Origin: CAYVMD01 sp964452465
GTDB lineage: Bacteria; Armatimonadota; JACIXR01
Length of the DNA: 26,218 bases
Assembly (NCBI GenBank): GCA_964452465.1
Contig: CAYVMD010000029.1
Location: 1-26,218 of the forward strand
Reading direction: 5' to 3'
This document shows, piece by piece, positions 1-7,708 of the stretch (positions within the stretch are counted from its first letter, which is position 1; every line of letters starts with the position of its first letter). The position numbers and the translations under genes were made by a program. The notes under the pieces were generated by a model. It saw only the letters and a program-made list of their open reading frames with translations, had not been told where the DNA came from and did no database searches.

Positions 1-54
<54 letters not shown>

Positions 55-62
55 ACATGAAT

Positions 63-91
63 ATTTTAGATACCTTCCGTTCCCTTGTCAA
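63..91 (-). promoter_or_regulatory. sigma-70-type promoter of tRNA-Ile
   Basis: Read on the minus strand, a perfect -35 TTGACA (86-91), a 17-base spacer and a -10 TAAAAT (63-68) are seen. The expected transcription start falls a few bases before the mature tRNA 5' end at 54. This is one of the strongest promoter matches in the window. Confidence 0.8.
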
Positions 92-122
92 GCAACAATT
101 CGCTTTTTCCATTAATTATTAT

Positions 123-182
123 ATATCACCCAGCCAACCCCGTCAAATCCTTATATCACCCGGCCAACCCCGTCAAATCCTT
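123..182. repeat. two-copy tandem repeat, 30-bp unit
   Basis: Positions 123-152 and 153-182 are the same 30-bp unit apart from one change (a at 132, g at 162). The core of each unit is CCAACCCCGTCAAATCCTT. The copies abut without a spacer. They lie in the non-coding stretch between the tRNA promoter and the end of the DUF1634 gene (92-373). I see no other structure in that stretch apart from an A/T run at about 328-348 (eight T on the minus strand), which could help terminate the leftward operon. Confidence 0.8.
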
Positions 183-373
183 CCCCTCTCCTCACACCAC
201 GCATTTTTTAATTATAACCTCCCTCAACCAAAAGTCAACCCTTCGCGCTTCCTCCTTGTTCAATTAGGGCTTCAAATCCAATGCAAAATGGAGCCCAGAG
301 GGGAAGAGCCTAACCCGATTTCAAATAGATTTTATTTTTAAAAAAAAGACGCCCGTGCCCTTCGCCAATTTCT

Positions 374-709
374 TCATCTCACCTTGCCCGATGAAAGGCT
401 GATGGCGATTATCGCTAAAACGAGGAGGGAAAGAAGGGCGAATTTATAGTCCCTCCCCCAAAGAAAAAGGAATAAGGCGAAGAGGACACGCAAAACGGGT
501 GTCGCAAATAGCGCGAAAAAGCCCAAAACCATTATATCATAGCCCCGGAAGCGAAATCCCTCTCGCAAGACCCCCAGCATTCCGGGAGGAAAGGGAAGGG
601 GCTGGAGGGCATTCCAAATCGTGCCCACAAGGATTAAAAAAGCACTAAGGAGCACTCCCGAAAGGAGCACATAACTCAAGACTAATTCCATATCCAACTT
701 CTTACCCAT
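374..709 (-). CDS. DUF1634 family membrane protein
   Basis: A 111-residue protein with three hydrophobic segments (about residues 10-30, 58-80 and 88-106) and very few polar residues between them. Length and layout fit DUF1634, a family usually encoded beside TauE/SafE-type permeases. That is the case here: its ATG overlaps the end of the TSUP gene by 8 bases (ATGGGTAA), which suggests translational coupling and joint function. Its exact role is not known; an accessory subunit of the exporter is the usual inference. An internal Met at residue 7 is a possible alternative start. It is the last gene of the remA-gmk-coaBC operon. Confidence 0.75.
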   Translation of the reverse strand: MGKKLDMELVLSYVLLSGVLLSAFLILVGTIWNALQPLPFPPGMLGVLREGFRFRGYDIMVLGFFALFATPVLRVLFALFLFLWGRDYKFALLSLLVLAIIAISLSSGKVR

Positions 710-1541
710 GGAGGGTCAACCCCTGAATGAGCATCCTTACCGCTATGAATAATACGAAACCGAAGAAAACGAATCTTATCGTCCTGCTCCTCACCTTCAC
801 TAAAACCCGCGCTCCCAAAGTGGCACCAAGGAGGACCCCCAAGGCTACAGGGGATGCAATTAAAGGATCCACCATCCCGTGGGAAAGGTAAAAGCCCACG
901 CTCGCTGCCGCCGTTACCCCTATCATGAAGTTGCTCGTCGTCGTGGAAACCTTAAGTGGCAGTTTCATAAAGGTATCCATAGAGAGCACCTTGAATATTC
1001 CCGCTCCTAGGCCGAGGAGCCCAGCCACTATGCCGGCGATATACAATGAAAAGAAGCCCTGTCCCACCCCCGTTACCTCATATCTCACTTCCCTACCCAA
1101 AGCCTCATCGTAATAGGAGCCATTGAGCCCCAGCCACTTGGCAGTAGGGCTTGCCCTAACACCTTCCGGCAACTCCTGCCCCCTTGCGCGGAACATGAGA
1201 TAGCTGGCATAGAGGAGAACGAGCCCGAAGAGGATGTAGAGGGTGGCGGGGTGGAGGCGAGAACCCGCATAGGCGCCCGTTAGGGCGCCAGAGGTTGTCG
1301 CTAACTCCAGGAAGATCCCTATCCTTATATTGGTTATCTTCTCCCTCAAATAAGCCACCGCAGCGCCACTGGAGGTGGCTATTACGCTGATCAAGGCTGC
1401 CCCGATGGCATGGCGAATGTCCACCTTCTCCACCAAGGTCAAGAAAGGAACGATTATTACCCCTCCTCCTAACCCCAAGAGGGCTCCGATCAGCCCTGCT
1501 ACGAGAGAAACCGAAAAGGTTGCAAGGAAGGAGCAATGCAT
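702..1541 (-). CDS. TauE/SafE (TSUP) family anion permease
   Basis: A 279-residue inner-membrane protein made of two related halves. The first opens with GLIGALLGLGGGVIIVPFL (residues 16-34) and the second with AGIVAGLLGLGAG (about 168-180); the repeated Gly-rich first helix is the hallmark of the TSUP/TauE-SafE family, which moves sulfite, sulfonates or other small organic anions. Length is normal for the family. The two halves are separated by a soluble loop of about 45 residues. It starts 5 bases after the rbsC-like stop codon with only a weak ribosome binding site, so coupling to upstream translation is likely. The substrate cannot be told from sequence. Confidence 0.88.
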   Translation of the reverse strand: MHCSFLATFSVSLVAGLIGALLGLGGGVIIVPFLTLVEKVDIRHAIGAALISVIATSSGAAVAYLREKITNIRIGIFLELATTSGALTGAYAGSRLHPATLYILFGLVLLYASYLMFRARGQELPEGVRASPTAKWLGLNGSYYDEALGREVRYEVTGVGQGFFSLYIAGIVAGLLGLGAGIFKVLSMDTFMKLPLKVSTTTSNFMIGVTAAASVGFYLSHGMVDPLIASPVALGVLLGATLGARVLVKVRSRTIRFVFFGFVLFIAVRMLIQGLTLHG

Positions 1542-1546
1542 TACTT

Positions 1547-2551
1547 TTAACTTCTTATCTCCTTTATCTTATCAAGTAGGACAGCAGCGAGGATGACGAA
1601 TCCCTTCACCACCCATTGATAGAAGGTGGAGACCCGCAGGAGGGTGAGCCCGTTGTCTATCAATCCGATGAGGAGAGCTCCTAAAAATGTCCCTCCTATG
1701 CTTCCCCTTCCTCCCGCTAAGCTGGTCCCACCCAGGACAACCGCAGCGATAGCGTTCAACTCATACATCTGACCCGTTTTAGGGTCGCCCGAGCCCAAAC
1801 GAGCAGCGAGGATTATCCCCGCAAAAGCAGAGAGAATCCCACTCAGGGTGTAGACTATAAGCTTCACTTTGCGAATGTTTATCCCAGAGAGGCGCGCCGC
1901 CTCCTCATTTCCCCCGATGGCAAAGACATACCTCCCAAAGGTAGTGCGAGTGAGGAGATAATGCATAGCAAGCGCTACAACGAGCATGAATATGACGGGA
2001 AGGGGGATGGGTCCCAGATAACCCACTCCCAAGGTTAAGAAGGAATTGGGGAGTTCGAAGATGGGGGTTCCCCCGGTATAGACGAAAGCTAACCCTCTCG
2101 CTATGGTCATCATCGCCAAGGTCGCCACAAAGGGAGGGATATTGAAGCGGGTTATACAAAATCCATTGAAAAGACCCAAAAAGGCTCCTGTTAAAAGTCC
2201 CACCAATAATCCTAAGGGCACGCCAAAAGCAGGAGAAGGAGGAGGGAGGATCCGCAACCCGTGGATGCTTATGCCGTTCTTCATAACACCAGTGCAGATG
2301 ACAGCGGATAAGGCTACGATGGAGCCAACGGAGAGATCTATGCCCGCGGTGATGATCACGAAGGTCATCCCCACCGCTATTATCGTGTTGATGGAGATCT
2401 GTCTTAATACATTGAGGAGATTATCGGCGGTGAGGAAGTTCGGCGCGGTAAGGGCGAAACAAAAGGCGAGGATGATAACGAAGAGGGGGATGCCATACTC
2501 AAAAAGCATCTCCCCTATGGGCTTGCCCAGTGCCCTCCACTGCCTCGCCAT
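1547..2551 (-). CDS. ABC sugar transporter permease, RbsC/BPD_transp_2 family
   Basis: A 334-residue integral membrane protein. It has the ribose/xylose-type permease signatures: an N-terminal helix followed by APNFLTADNLLNVLRQ, then AVGMTFVIITAGIDLSVGS, and the C-terminal AIAAVVLGGTSLAGGRGSIGGT. About nine to ten membrane helices are visible. I chose the ATG at 2551 because AGGGGAAGG precedes it and an earlier start would run into coaBC; the gap to the coaBC stop is 4 bases. A complete transporter needs an RbsA-like ATPase and a periplasmic binding protein, and neither is encoded in this window. It must work with partners encoded elsewhere or be a leftover. Confidence 0.88.
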   Translation of the reverse strand: MARQWRALGKPIGEMLFEYGIPLFVIILAFCFALTAPNFLTADNLLNVLRQISINTIIAVGMTFVIITAGIDLSVGSIVALSAVICTGVMKNGISIHGLRILPPPSPAFGVPLGLLVGLLTGAFLGLFNGFCITRFNIPPFVATLAMMTIARGLAFVYTGGTPIFELPNSFLTLGVGYLGPIPLPVIFMLVVALAMHYLLTRTTFGRYVFAIGGNEEAARLSGINIRKVKLIVYTLSGILSAFAGIILAARLGSGDPKTGQMYELNAIAAVVLGGTSLAGGRGSIGGTFLGALLIGLIDNGLTLLRVSTFYQWVVKGFVILAAVLLDKIKEIRS

Positions 2552-2555
2552 ATCT

Positions 2556-3764
2556 TCAACCTTCCCCTCTTGTAGACAAAAGGCGCTCAACAGCGTCCAG
2601 GAGGATCTTAGCAACCTCCTCCTTGGGAATCAGGGCCGGAGGCGATGGCTCCTCCCCCCTTACCAGGATGGAGGCGAAGAGGTTTTGGGCGCCAAAGCCG
2701 AACTCCTTTCCTTTAACGGAGTTGGCGACGATTATATCCAGGTTCTTCTCTCTTAATTTAGATAAGGCGTTTTCTATTACATTCTCCGTTTCCGCCGAGA
2801 ACCCCACCAGGATCTTGTCGCCCTTCCTACGCCCCAATTCCCACAGGATGTCTGGCGTCCTGCGAAGCTCGAGCACCGCTTTTGCCTTTTCCTTTTTGAT
2901 CTTCTCTTCCTCCCTCCTCACGGGGGCGAAGTCGGACACCGCGGCACAACCTATAACCACATCCGAGGAGGGGAACTCCTCGAGAACCGCCGATAGCATC
3001 TCATCCGCGGATTCCACCTTTATGACCCTCGCCCCTAAAGGAGGCTCCAGGTGGGTAGGACCGGAAACTATGACCACCTCCGCTCCTCGCCTTAGGGCTT
3101 CCTCCCCTATCTTATAGCCCATGAGACCCGTGGAGGGGTTGGATATGAAGCGCACGGGGTCTATGTACTCTCGGGTAGGTCCAGCGGTAATGAGGATCCT
3201 GACGCCCTTAAGGGTGAGGGGAGGATTGAGGATCTCCTCTACCTTATCCACTATTCTCCCCACGCTGGCCAGCCGACCCATTCCTCTTCCTCCCGAGGCT
3301 AAATCCCCTTCCTCAGGTCCCACGAAGTGATAGCCCAATTGCTTCAACTTTTTAATATTCTCCTGCAGGAGAGGATTGTTCCACATCTGACTATGCATGG
3401 CAGGGGCGATGAGCACGGGACAGGAGGAGGCCATAACCGTAGAGGTGAGAAGGTCGTCGGCTATCCCCCCTGCTATCTTGCCTATTATATTGGCGGTGGC
3501 GGGAGCGATGAGGATGAGATGGGCGAAATTGGAAAGCGATACGTGCTCTATCTCGAAGTAAGCGGGTTGATGGAACATCTCCACCGCCACGGGATAGCGG
3601 GAAAGGGTGGCAAAGGTGAGAGGGGAGACGAATTTCGTGGCGGATTTCGTCATCACCACTCTGACCTCCGCTCCCCTGCGCTGGAGCTCCCTCAAAATCT
3701 CCACTCCCTTGTAAGCAGCAATACTGCCGGTTATCCCTAACACTATCCTTCTCCCTTCCAGCAT
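2556..3764 (-). CDS. coaBC: bifunctional phosphopantothenoylcysteine decarboxylase / phosphopantothenate-cysteine ligase
   Basis: This 402-residue protein carries out two steps of coenzyme A synthesis. Residues 1 to about 180 are the flavoprotein decarboxylase (CoaC): GITGSIAAYKG (FMN site), IEHVSL with the catalytic His, and PAMHSQMW. Residues 187-400 are the ligase (CoaB): ITAGPTREYIDPVRFISN, AAVSDFAP, RRTPDILWELG and VGFSAETEN. The active-site flap that in E. coli has an ACG motif reads ASGGRGMGR here, so Ser stands where Cys is expected; I believe such variants occur in other phyla. The gene overlaps gmk by 22 bases and has a good AGGAGG site 8 bases before its ATG. Confidence 0.96.
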   Translation of the reverse strand: MLEGRRIVLGITGSIAAYKGVEILRELQRRGAEVRVVMTKSATKFVSPLTFATLSRYPVAVEMFHQPAYFEIEHVSLSNFAHLILIAPATANIIGKIAGGIADDLLTSTVMASSCPVLIAPAMHSQMWNNPLLQENIKKLKQLGYHFVGPEEGDLASGGRGMGRLASVGRIVDKVEEILNPPLTLKGVRILITAGPTREYIDPVRFISNPSTGLMGYKIGEEALRRGAEVVIVSGPTHLEPPLGARVIKVESADEMLSAVLEEFPSSDVVIGCAAVSDFAPVRREEEKIKKEKAKAVLELRRTPDILWELGRRKGDKILVGFSAETENVIENALSKLREKNLDIIVANSVKGKEFGFGAQNLFASILVRGEEPSPPALIPKEEVAKILLDAVERLLSTRGEG

Positions 3765-4315
3765 TTCCTCTCCTCCTTTATTCGCCTCAGGAGGCGCTCT
3801 AATTCCTCGACGGTTTTCTCGAGGTCCTCATTCACTATTATGTATCGATAGTTCTTTGCCATCTCCATCTCCCGCTGGGCAATGGCGAGCCTCCTTTCGA
3901 TCTCTTGGGGATCGCTCCTCCTTTTCTCCATCCTCCTCCTCAGCTCCTCCAAGGAAGGCGGAGCAATGAAAATAAGGATCGCCGAGGGCATGAGCTTCTT
4001 TACCTTCATTGCCCCCTGCACATCTATCTTTAATATCACATCCTTACCCTGGGAGAGGTTCTCCTCGACGAATTTCCGCGGCGTAGCGTAAAAATTACCC
4101 CCTATCTCCGCCCATTCCAGGAATTCCCCTTCGTTCTTCAACTTCTCGAATTCCTCCAAACTCAGGAAATTATAGTCTACCCCTTCCACCTCTCCTGCAC
4201 GGGGAGGGCGGGTAGTGCAGGTTACACATTTTACCACTCCCAGGTCCCTCTTCAACAATTCCTTCAAGATGCTGTCCTTCCCCACCCCGGAGGGACCGGA
4301 GAGAATGAAAAGCAA
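3743..4315 (-). CDS. gmk: guanylate kinase
   Basis: A 190-residue P-loop kinase that makes GDP from GMP and ATP. It begins LFILSGPSGVGKDS, then has TTRPPRAGEVEGVDYNFLS (GMP-binding region), GEFLEWAEIGGNFYATP, KIDVQGAMKVKK and a lid RRRMEKRRSDPQEIERR, all standard for Gmk. Asp occupies the Walker-A position after GK where Ser, Thr or Gly is more common, with Ser following. The likely start is TTG at 4315; the purine run AAAAAGGGGG sits immediately before it, so spacing is tight. It lies 8 bases after remA and overlaps coaBC, the usual conserved gene order, but rpoZ, often found between gmk and coaBC, is absent. Confidence 0.95.
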   Translation of the reverse strand: MLFILSGPSGVGKDSILKELLKRDLGVVKCVTCTTRPPRAGEVEGVDYNFLSLEEFEKLKNEGEFLEWAEIGGNFYATPRKFVEENLSQGKDVILKIDVQGAMKVKKLMPSAILIFIAPPSLEELRRRMEKRRSDPQEIERRLAIAQREMEMAKNYRYIIVNEDLEKTVEELERLLRRIKEERKCWKGEG

Positions 4316-4323
4316 CCCCCTTT

Positions 4324-4593
4324 TTATTTTTCCTCCTCTCCTTCCGTAATAGTGGCGCCCAGACGCCTCGCTAAAGCCTGAGGGGAAAGGGGAGAGAGCA
4401 CTATGTGCCCTCCTTCTACGAAGATAGCGGAGCGTGCCCTCTTCCTCTTGGAAGCATCCACCAAAAGCCCCCGCTTCCTTGCCTCCCTGATGAGGCGCTT
4501 AATCGGTAGGGAAAGCGGATCTACAATGGCAAATATCTTCTCCGCTATCACGAAATTTCCAAAACCTATGTTTACCGCTGTGCATCCTTTCAT
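4324..4593 (-). CDS. remA: RemA-like (DUF370) regulatory protein
   Basis: About 89 residues from the ATG at 4593 (a GTG at 4605 would add four residues). The core VNIGFGNFVIAEKIFAIVDP followed by SLPIKRLIREARKRGLLVDA is characteristic of the DUF370/RemA family; in Bacillus subtilis RemA is a DNA-binding activator of matrix genes. The gene lies directly before gmk, its usual place in many phyla (often yicC-remA-gmk; yicC is not here). AGAGGTGA lies upstream of the ATG. A strong promoter sits at 4636-4664, so remA heads the six-gene leftward operon. The target genes in this organism are unknown. Confidence 0.88.
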   Translation of the reverse strand: MKGCTAVNIGFGNFVIAEKIFAIVDPLSLPIKRLIREARKRGLLVDASKRKRARSAIFVEGGHIVLSPLSPQALARRLGATITEGEEEK

Positions 4594-4635
4594 TAATTTT
4601 TTCACCTCTTTTCTTGGTTTTTCAGCCTCTTTTAA

Positions 4636-4664
4636 ATTATCGCTCCTTAATACTACCCCGTCAA
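4636..4664 (-). promoter_or_regulatory. sigma-70-type promoter of the remA-gmk-coaBC operon
   Basis: On the minus strand TTGACG (4659-4664), a 17-base spacer and GATAAT (4636-4641) are each one base off consensus. Predicted start is near 4629, giving a leader of about 36 bases before the remA ATG. Confidence 0.72.
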
Positions 4665-4689
4665 ATAGCGCGAAATAATGGCATAAAGG

Positions 4690-4718
4690 TTGATTTTACC
4701 CTTAATTTTTGATATTAT
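4690..4718 (+). promoter_or_regulatory. promoter of the fmdE-like gene, probably giving a leaderless mRNA
   Basis: TTGATT (4690-4695), a 17-base spacer and TATTAT (4713-4718) are well spaced. The start codon at 4727 is only 9 bases past the -10 box, where transcription would be expected to begin. The GGAG just before the ATG is too close to act as a normal ribosome binding site. It lies back-to-back with the remA promoter. Confidence 0.6.
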
Positions 4719-4726
4719 CAGGAGAA

Positions 4727-5140
4727 ATGGATTTGGAAAAGGCAAAGGAGTTCCACGGGCATTTAGGACCCTTTTTAGTTTTGGGCTTGCGCCTCGGCGA
4801 GGAGGCCCTGAAAAGGTTGGGAGCGCAAAAGTACTTCAACCTGAAAGCGATCGTCTTCGCCCCTATTACTCCTCCCGAGAGATGCATGGCGGATGGCATT
4901 CAACTATCCACAGGCTGCACCTTCGGCAAAGATAATATAGAGCTTATCCCCTCTCGCTATTTAGGGCTCGCGCTCCAGGGCAAAGAGGGAACGGTTAGAC
5001 TGCAGGTGAGAGATTCCCTCCTCCACCGGATAAAGGAATGGTTACGAACGGAGGGCGAGGAGAAGGCTGTTTCAAAACTCCTTACCCTACCTATCGAAGA
5101 AATACTCCTTCCCCCAAATGAACAAGAAAACCGTAAATAA
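4727..5140 (+). CDS. FmdE-family (formylmethanofuran dehydrogenase subunit E-like) protein
   Basis: A 137-residue soluble protein of the FmdE N-terminal domain family. Diagnostic features are FHGHLGPFLVLGLRLGEEAL near the N-terminus and CMADGIQLSTGCTFGKDNI in the middle, with conserved His and Cys residues that bind metal in known structures. It lacks the C-terminal zinc-ribbon found in longer members. In non-methanogens the family is often near molybdenum or metal enzymes and its function is unclear; nothing beside it here gives a clue. I chose the ATG at 4727 over a TTG at 4709 because the -10 box overlaps the latter. Confidence 0.85.
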   Translation: MDLEKAKEFHGHLGPFLVLGLRLGEEALKRLGAQKYFNLKAIVFAPITPPERCMADGIQLSTGCTFGKDNIELIPSRYLGLALQGKEGTVRLQVRDSLLHRIKEWLRTEGEEKAVSKLLTLPIEEILLPPNEQENRK

Positions 5141-5180
5141 ATTCCTTACAATCATACTTACAACCCAAATTTGTTTACGG
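5131..5180. repeat. imperfect inverted repeat at the end of the fmdE-like gene
   Basis: CCGTAAATAAATT (5131-5143) pairs with AATTTGTTTACGG (5168-5180) at 12 of 13 positions, around a 24-base loop. It begins inside the last codons of the fmdE-like gene. No T-run follows, so it is a poor intrinsic terminator; it may instead be part of the TTAC-repeat cluster. Confidence 0.5.
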
Positions 5181-5485
5181 AGTTTACCTCGTTTTTACAA
5201 AGGATTTACAAACACCTTAAACCTAAATGGTGATGTTTTTAAAGAACATTAGAAACCCTCAAAAATCATATTTGAGAATTTCGGAATACTCCACTGGTGG
5301 AATTTAAACAATTGGAAGTTTTTTGGTGAATTAAATTAAATTCATTCAAAAGTTAAATTTTTAAGCGGGATGAAGTCGGCGCCTTTTTACACAATAAACA
5401 CTTCTATTATTACAATAAGTCTTTTATAATCTTTTGTCTTTTTAGTGGTATTTGGGTAGAATTGTTAAAAAAGGAGGGAATGCAT
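5141..5485. other. AT-rich gap before dnaN; possible replication-origin region
   Basis: This 345-bp stretch has no open reading frame I would accept and is clearly more AT-rich than its surroundings. TTAC occurs six times between 5146 and 5209 (starts 5146, 5158, 5175, 5184, 5195 and 5206), several about one helical turn apart. TTTTACACA at 5385-5393 fits the DnaA-box consensus TTWTNCACA. A TATAAT (5425-5430) with a weak -35 probably drives dnaN. The location before dnaN-recF and next to a point of gene divergence fits an origin, but dnaA is not here and there is no cluster of good DnaA boxes, so this is only a candidate. Confidence 0.3.
5425..5430 (+). promoter_or_regulatory. -10 box of the dnaN-recF-GH4 operon
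   Basis: A perfect TATAAT lies 55 bases before the dnaN start. The matching -35 (TTCTAT at 5402-5407) is weak. Transcripts would carry a leader of about 48 bases that includes the strong AAGGAGG site at 5471-5477. Confidence 0.5.
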
Positions 5486-6577
5486 ATGATTAGGGTTTTA
5501 AGAAGCGATCTACTGGAATCCTTAAAATATCTGGTTCGCCTTACCTCATCCGCGCGCACATTACCTGTACTCTCCAATGTATATATATTCCCCTCGGAAG
5601 GGGATCTTCATCTCTTAGCTTCCAACTACGAGATGTGGTTGGAGGTTGCTATTCCCTATGAGGGCGAAATAACCGATTTTATGGTGAAAGGAAGAACGAT
5701 GGAGGAAATAATTTCCCTCTTAAGTGGGGAAGAGGTGGAAATGGAAGTCAAAGGGGAGGAGTTATACATTGCAAGTGGGAAAACAAATTATCATTTACAG
5801 ATATGGAAGGAGGAGTTTCCTCAACCCCCTACTGAAACCTACACCAAGGAATTTACCTCCGATCCTCTCCAATTAAGGGAAGGATATTCCAAGGTTTCCT
5901 TTGCGGTGGCGAAAGATGATATAAGACCGGAGTTCACGGGAATCCTCATATCCGCCAAGGGAGAAGAACTACATTTTGTTGCCTCCGATGCTTCTCGTCT
6001 CGCCTTGAAGAAGTTTCCCTATGAAGGGGAGGAGTTCGAGTTCCTCATTCCTGATAAAGCGTTCTCTGAACTCGTCCGGCTCCTCAAGGAAGGGGACGAG
6101 ATAATGATTAATCATAACGAATTGATAGAATTCGTGGGGAGGAGGGAAGGTGAATTTAAGTATCGCCTCATTTCTCGTAGCATAACGAGGAAATTCCCTC
6201 CTTATGAAAAGGTAATTCCGACCACCTTTAAGACCCGTATGTTAGTTAATAGAGACGATTTCTTCGATGCTTTAATGAGGGTAAGGATAGTGGCACGAGA
6301 AAACATAGACAGGGTGAAGTTGGTGGCGAGAAAGGACGAGATAGAGATATCCGCTTCGGCTCCCGCCGTTGGTAGTTGTCTGGAGATTGTTCCCGCTATG
6401 ATAGACGGGGAGGAAGGGGAGTGGGCATTTAATGTTAACTTCCTTTTGGATGGATTGAAAGTAATAGACGAGGACGATGTAATCTTTGAATTGGGCGAGA
6501 GGATGCGGGCGGGAAAAATGAGAGCGGGGGAAAGGGAGGATTGGCTCTACATAGTAATGCCCATGCAGTTGGGTTAA
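5486..6577 (+). CDS. dnaN: DNA polymerase III beta subunit (sliding clamp)
   Basis: A 363-residue ring-clamp protein that tethers the replicase to DNA. The family's three-domain layout is visible, with motifs such as SARTLPVLSNVYI near the start, LHFVASDASRLAL in the middle domain, and the C-terminal end IVMPMQLG, matching the usual MPMRL ending that lines the partner-binding pocket. Length is close to the 360-380 usual for the family. I chose the ATG at 5486, eight bases after AAGGAGG (5471-5477), rather than the ATG at 5480 or the TTG at 5462. It heads a dnaN-recF-GH4 transcription unit. dnaA, its common upstream neighbour, is missing. Confidence 0.96.
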   Translation: MIRVLRSDLLESLKYLVRLTSSARTLPVLSNVYIFPSEGDLHLLASNYEMWLEVAIPYEGEITDFMVKGRTMEEIISLLSGEEVEMEVKGEELYIASGKTNYHLQIWKEEFPQPPTETYTKEFTSDPLQLREGYSKVSFAVAKDDIRPEFTGILISAKGEELHFVASDASRLALKKFPYEGEEFEFLIPDKAFSELVRLLKEGDEIMINHNELIEFVGRREGEFKYRLISRSITRKFPPYEKVIPTTFKTRMLVNRDDFFDALMRVRIVARENIDRVKLVARKDEIEISASAPAVGSCLEIVPAMIDGEEGEWAFNVNFLLDGLKVIDEDDVIFELGERMRAGKMRAGEREDWLYIVMPMQLG

Positions 6578-6625
6578 AAGGGCGTATCCTTCCCGTGAAT
6601 CCTCCCCAAGAGGGGGAATAGAAGA

Positions 6626-7708
6626 TTGTATTTAAGAAGGTTAACCCTGCGGGGGGTTCGCAACTTTTCTTCCCTTGACCTCCGCCTTCCCCAGGGGCTT
6701 ATCCTACTTAAAGGAGGAAACGCCCAAGGGAAGACCAACCTCCTAGAAGCCATCCATTATCTTTCCCTCTTCAGATCGCTTAGAGCAAAGGAGGATGCCG
6801 ACCTCATAAAATGGGGGGAAAAGAGAGCACATATAAGGGGGGAACTGCTCAGGCAAGGGCGTCTCTACATTCTTGAGGTATTCATCAGCCAGGAGGGGAA
6901 AATGGTGAAGGTGGATTATAAGACAACCAATGTATCCACCGCTATGGGGAAGGTATTATCCATCCTATATAGGGATGAGGATGTGGACATAATAAGGGGG
7001 GAGCCTTCCCTAAGGAGGGATTTTCTCGATGACGCCCTTTCCCAGATCTATCCTCGCTACAGGGTGGCTTTGTCCTCCTTCAAGAAAGCTTTATCTCAAA
7101 GGAATGCCCTTTTGCGAACGGATACCTCGCCTGAGGAGCTCTCCCCTTGGGATGAGGAGTTTTCCCGTTGGGCGAGCGTACTTGTGCAGATGAGGAAGAA
7201 GTATGTGCAGGATATCTATCCTTTCTTCCGCCAGGTCCATTCCCAACTTACGGAAGGGAAGGAGGAGGTCTCCCTAAAATACCTCGCTACGACTGGTGAA
7301 GGAGCGGAGGAGATATTCGAGGACTTAAGAAGGATGCGGGAGGAAGAAATCAGCAAGGGGATGAGCCTCATAGGTCCCCAAAGGGACGATTTGGATATCC
7401 GCCTTAACTCTGCTCCCGCGAGGTATTTCGCTTCCCTTGGGCAGGGGAGGACGCTTGCCCTTTCCCTCCGATTCGCCCAGTTTCTTTTCTACAGGGAATT
7501 AATGGGGGAATCACCCATATTTCTCATGGATGATCTTTCCTCGGATATCGAGGAAAATAGGCGCGAGAAGATAGGATCACTCCTCGCCTCAGCGGATCAA
7601 GCCTTCGTCGCTACGACCCAAAGGGAATTGCTTCCCTCCTCCCCTACATTGGAGATAACCTTGGAGGGGGGAGGGATATCGAACTTAAAAGGAGGAATGG
7701 CAAAATGA
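6626..7708 (+). CDS. recF: DNA replication and repair protein RecF
   Basis: A 360-residue SMC-like ATPase that helps load RecA at gaps together with RecO and RecR. Walker A is GGNAQGKTNLLEAIHYLSLF (residues 30-49), the signature region is SLGQGRTLALSLRFAQF, and Walker B is SPIFLMDDLSSDIEENRR, slightly divergent from the usual LLDD. Length is normal. The start is a TTG at 6626 with AGAGGGGG upstream. recF follows dnaN at 48 bases, the classical order. Its last bases overlap the following GH4 gene (ATGA). recO lies about 1.3 kb downstream on the opposite strand. Confidence 0.95.
   Translation: MYLRRLTLRGVRNFSSLDLRLPQGLILLKGGNAQGKTNLLEAIHYLSLFRSLRAKEDADLIKWGEKRAHIRGELLRQGRLYILEVFISQEGKMVKVDYKTTNVSTAMGKVLSILYRDEDVDIIRGEPSLRRDFLDDALSQIYPRYRVALSSFKKALSQRNALLRTDTSPEELSPWDEEFSRWASVLVQMRKKYVQDIYPFFRQVHSQLTEGKEEVSLKYLATTGEGAEEIFEDLRRMREEEISKGMSLIGPQRDDLDIRLNSAPARYFASLGQGRTLALSLRFAQFLFYRELMGESPIFLMDDLSSDIEENRREKIGSLLASADQAFVATTQRELLPSSPTLEITLEGGGISNLKGGMAK

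Noticed and set aside
123..182. Possible CRISPR repeats
   Set aside because: Two 30-bp units abut directly with no spacer and no cas genes are nearby.
57..341. Open reading frame of 94 codons with repeated PSQPRQIL-like segments
   Set aside because: It lies over the tRNA promoter and the tandem repeat, has no ribosome site and its composition is that of non-coding DNA.
3743..4315. Gmk inactive because Asp replaces Ser/Thr in its P-loop
   Set aside because: All other guanylate kinase motifs are intact, a Ser follows immediately, and similar GKD variants seem to occur in other phyla.
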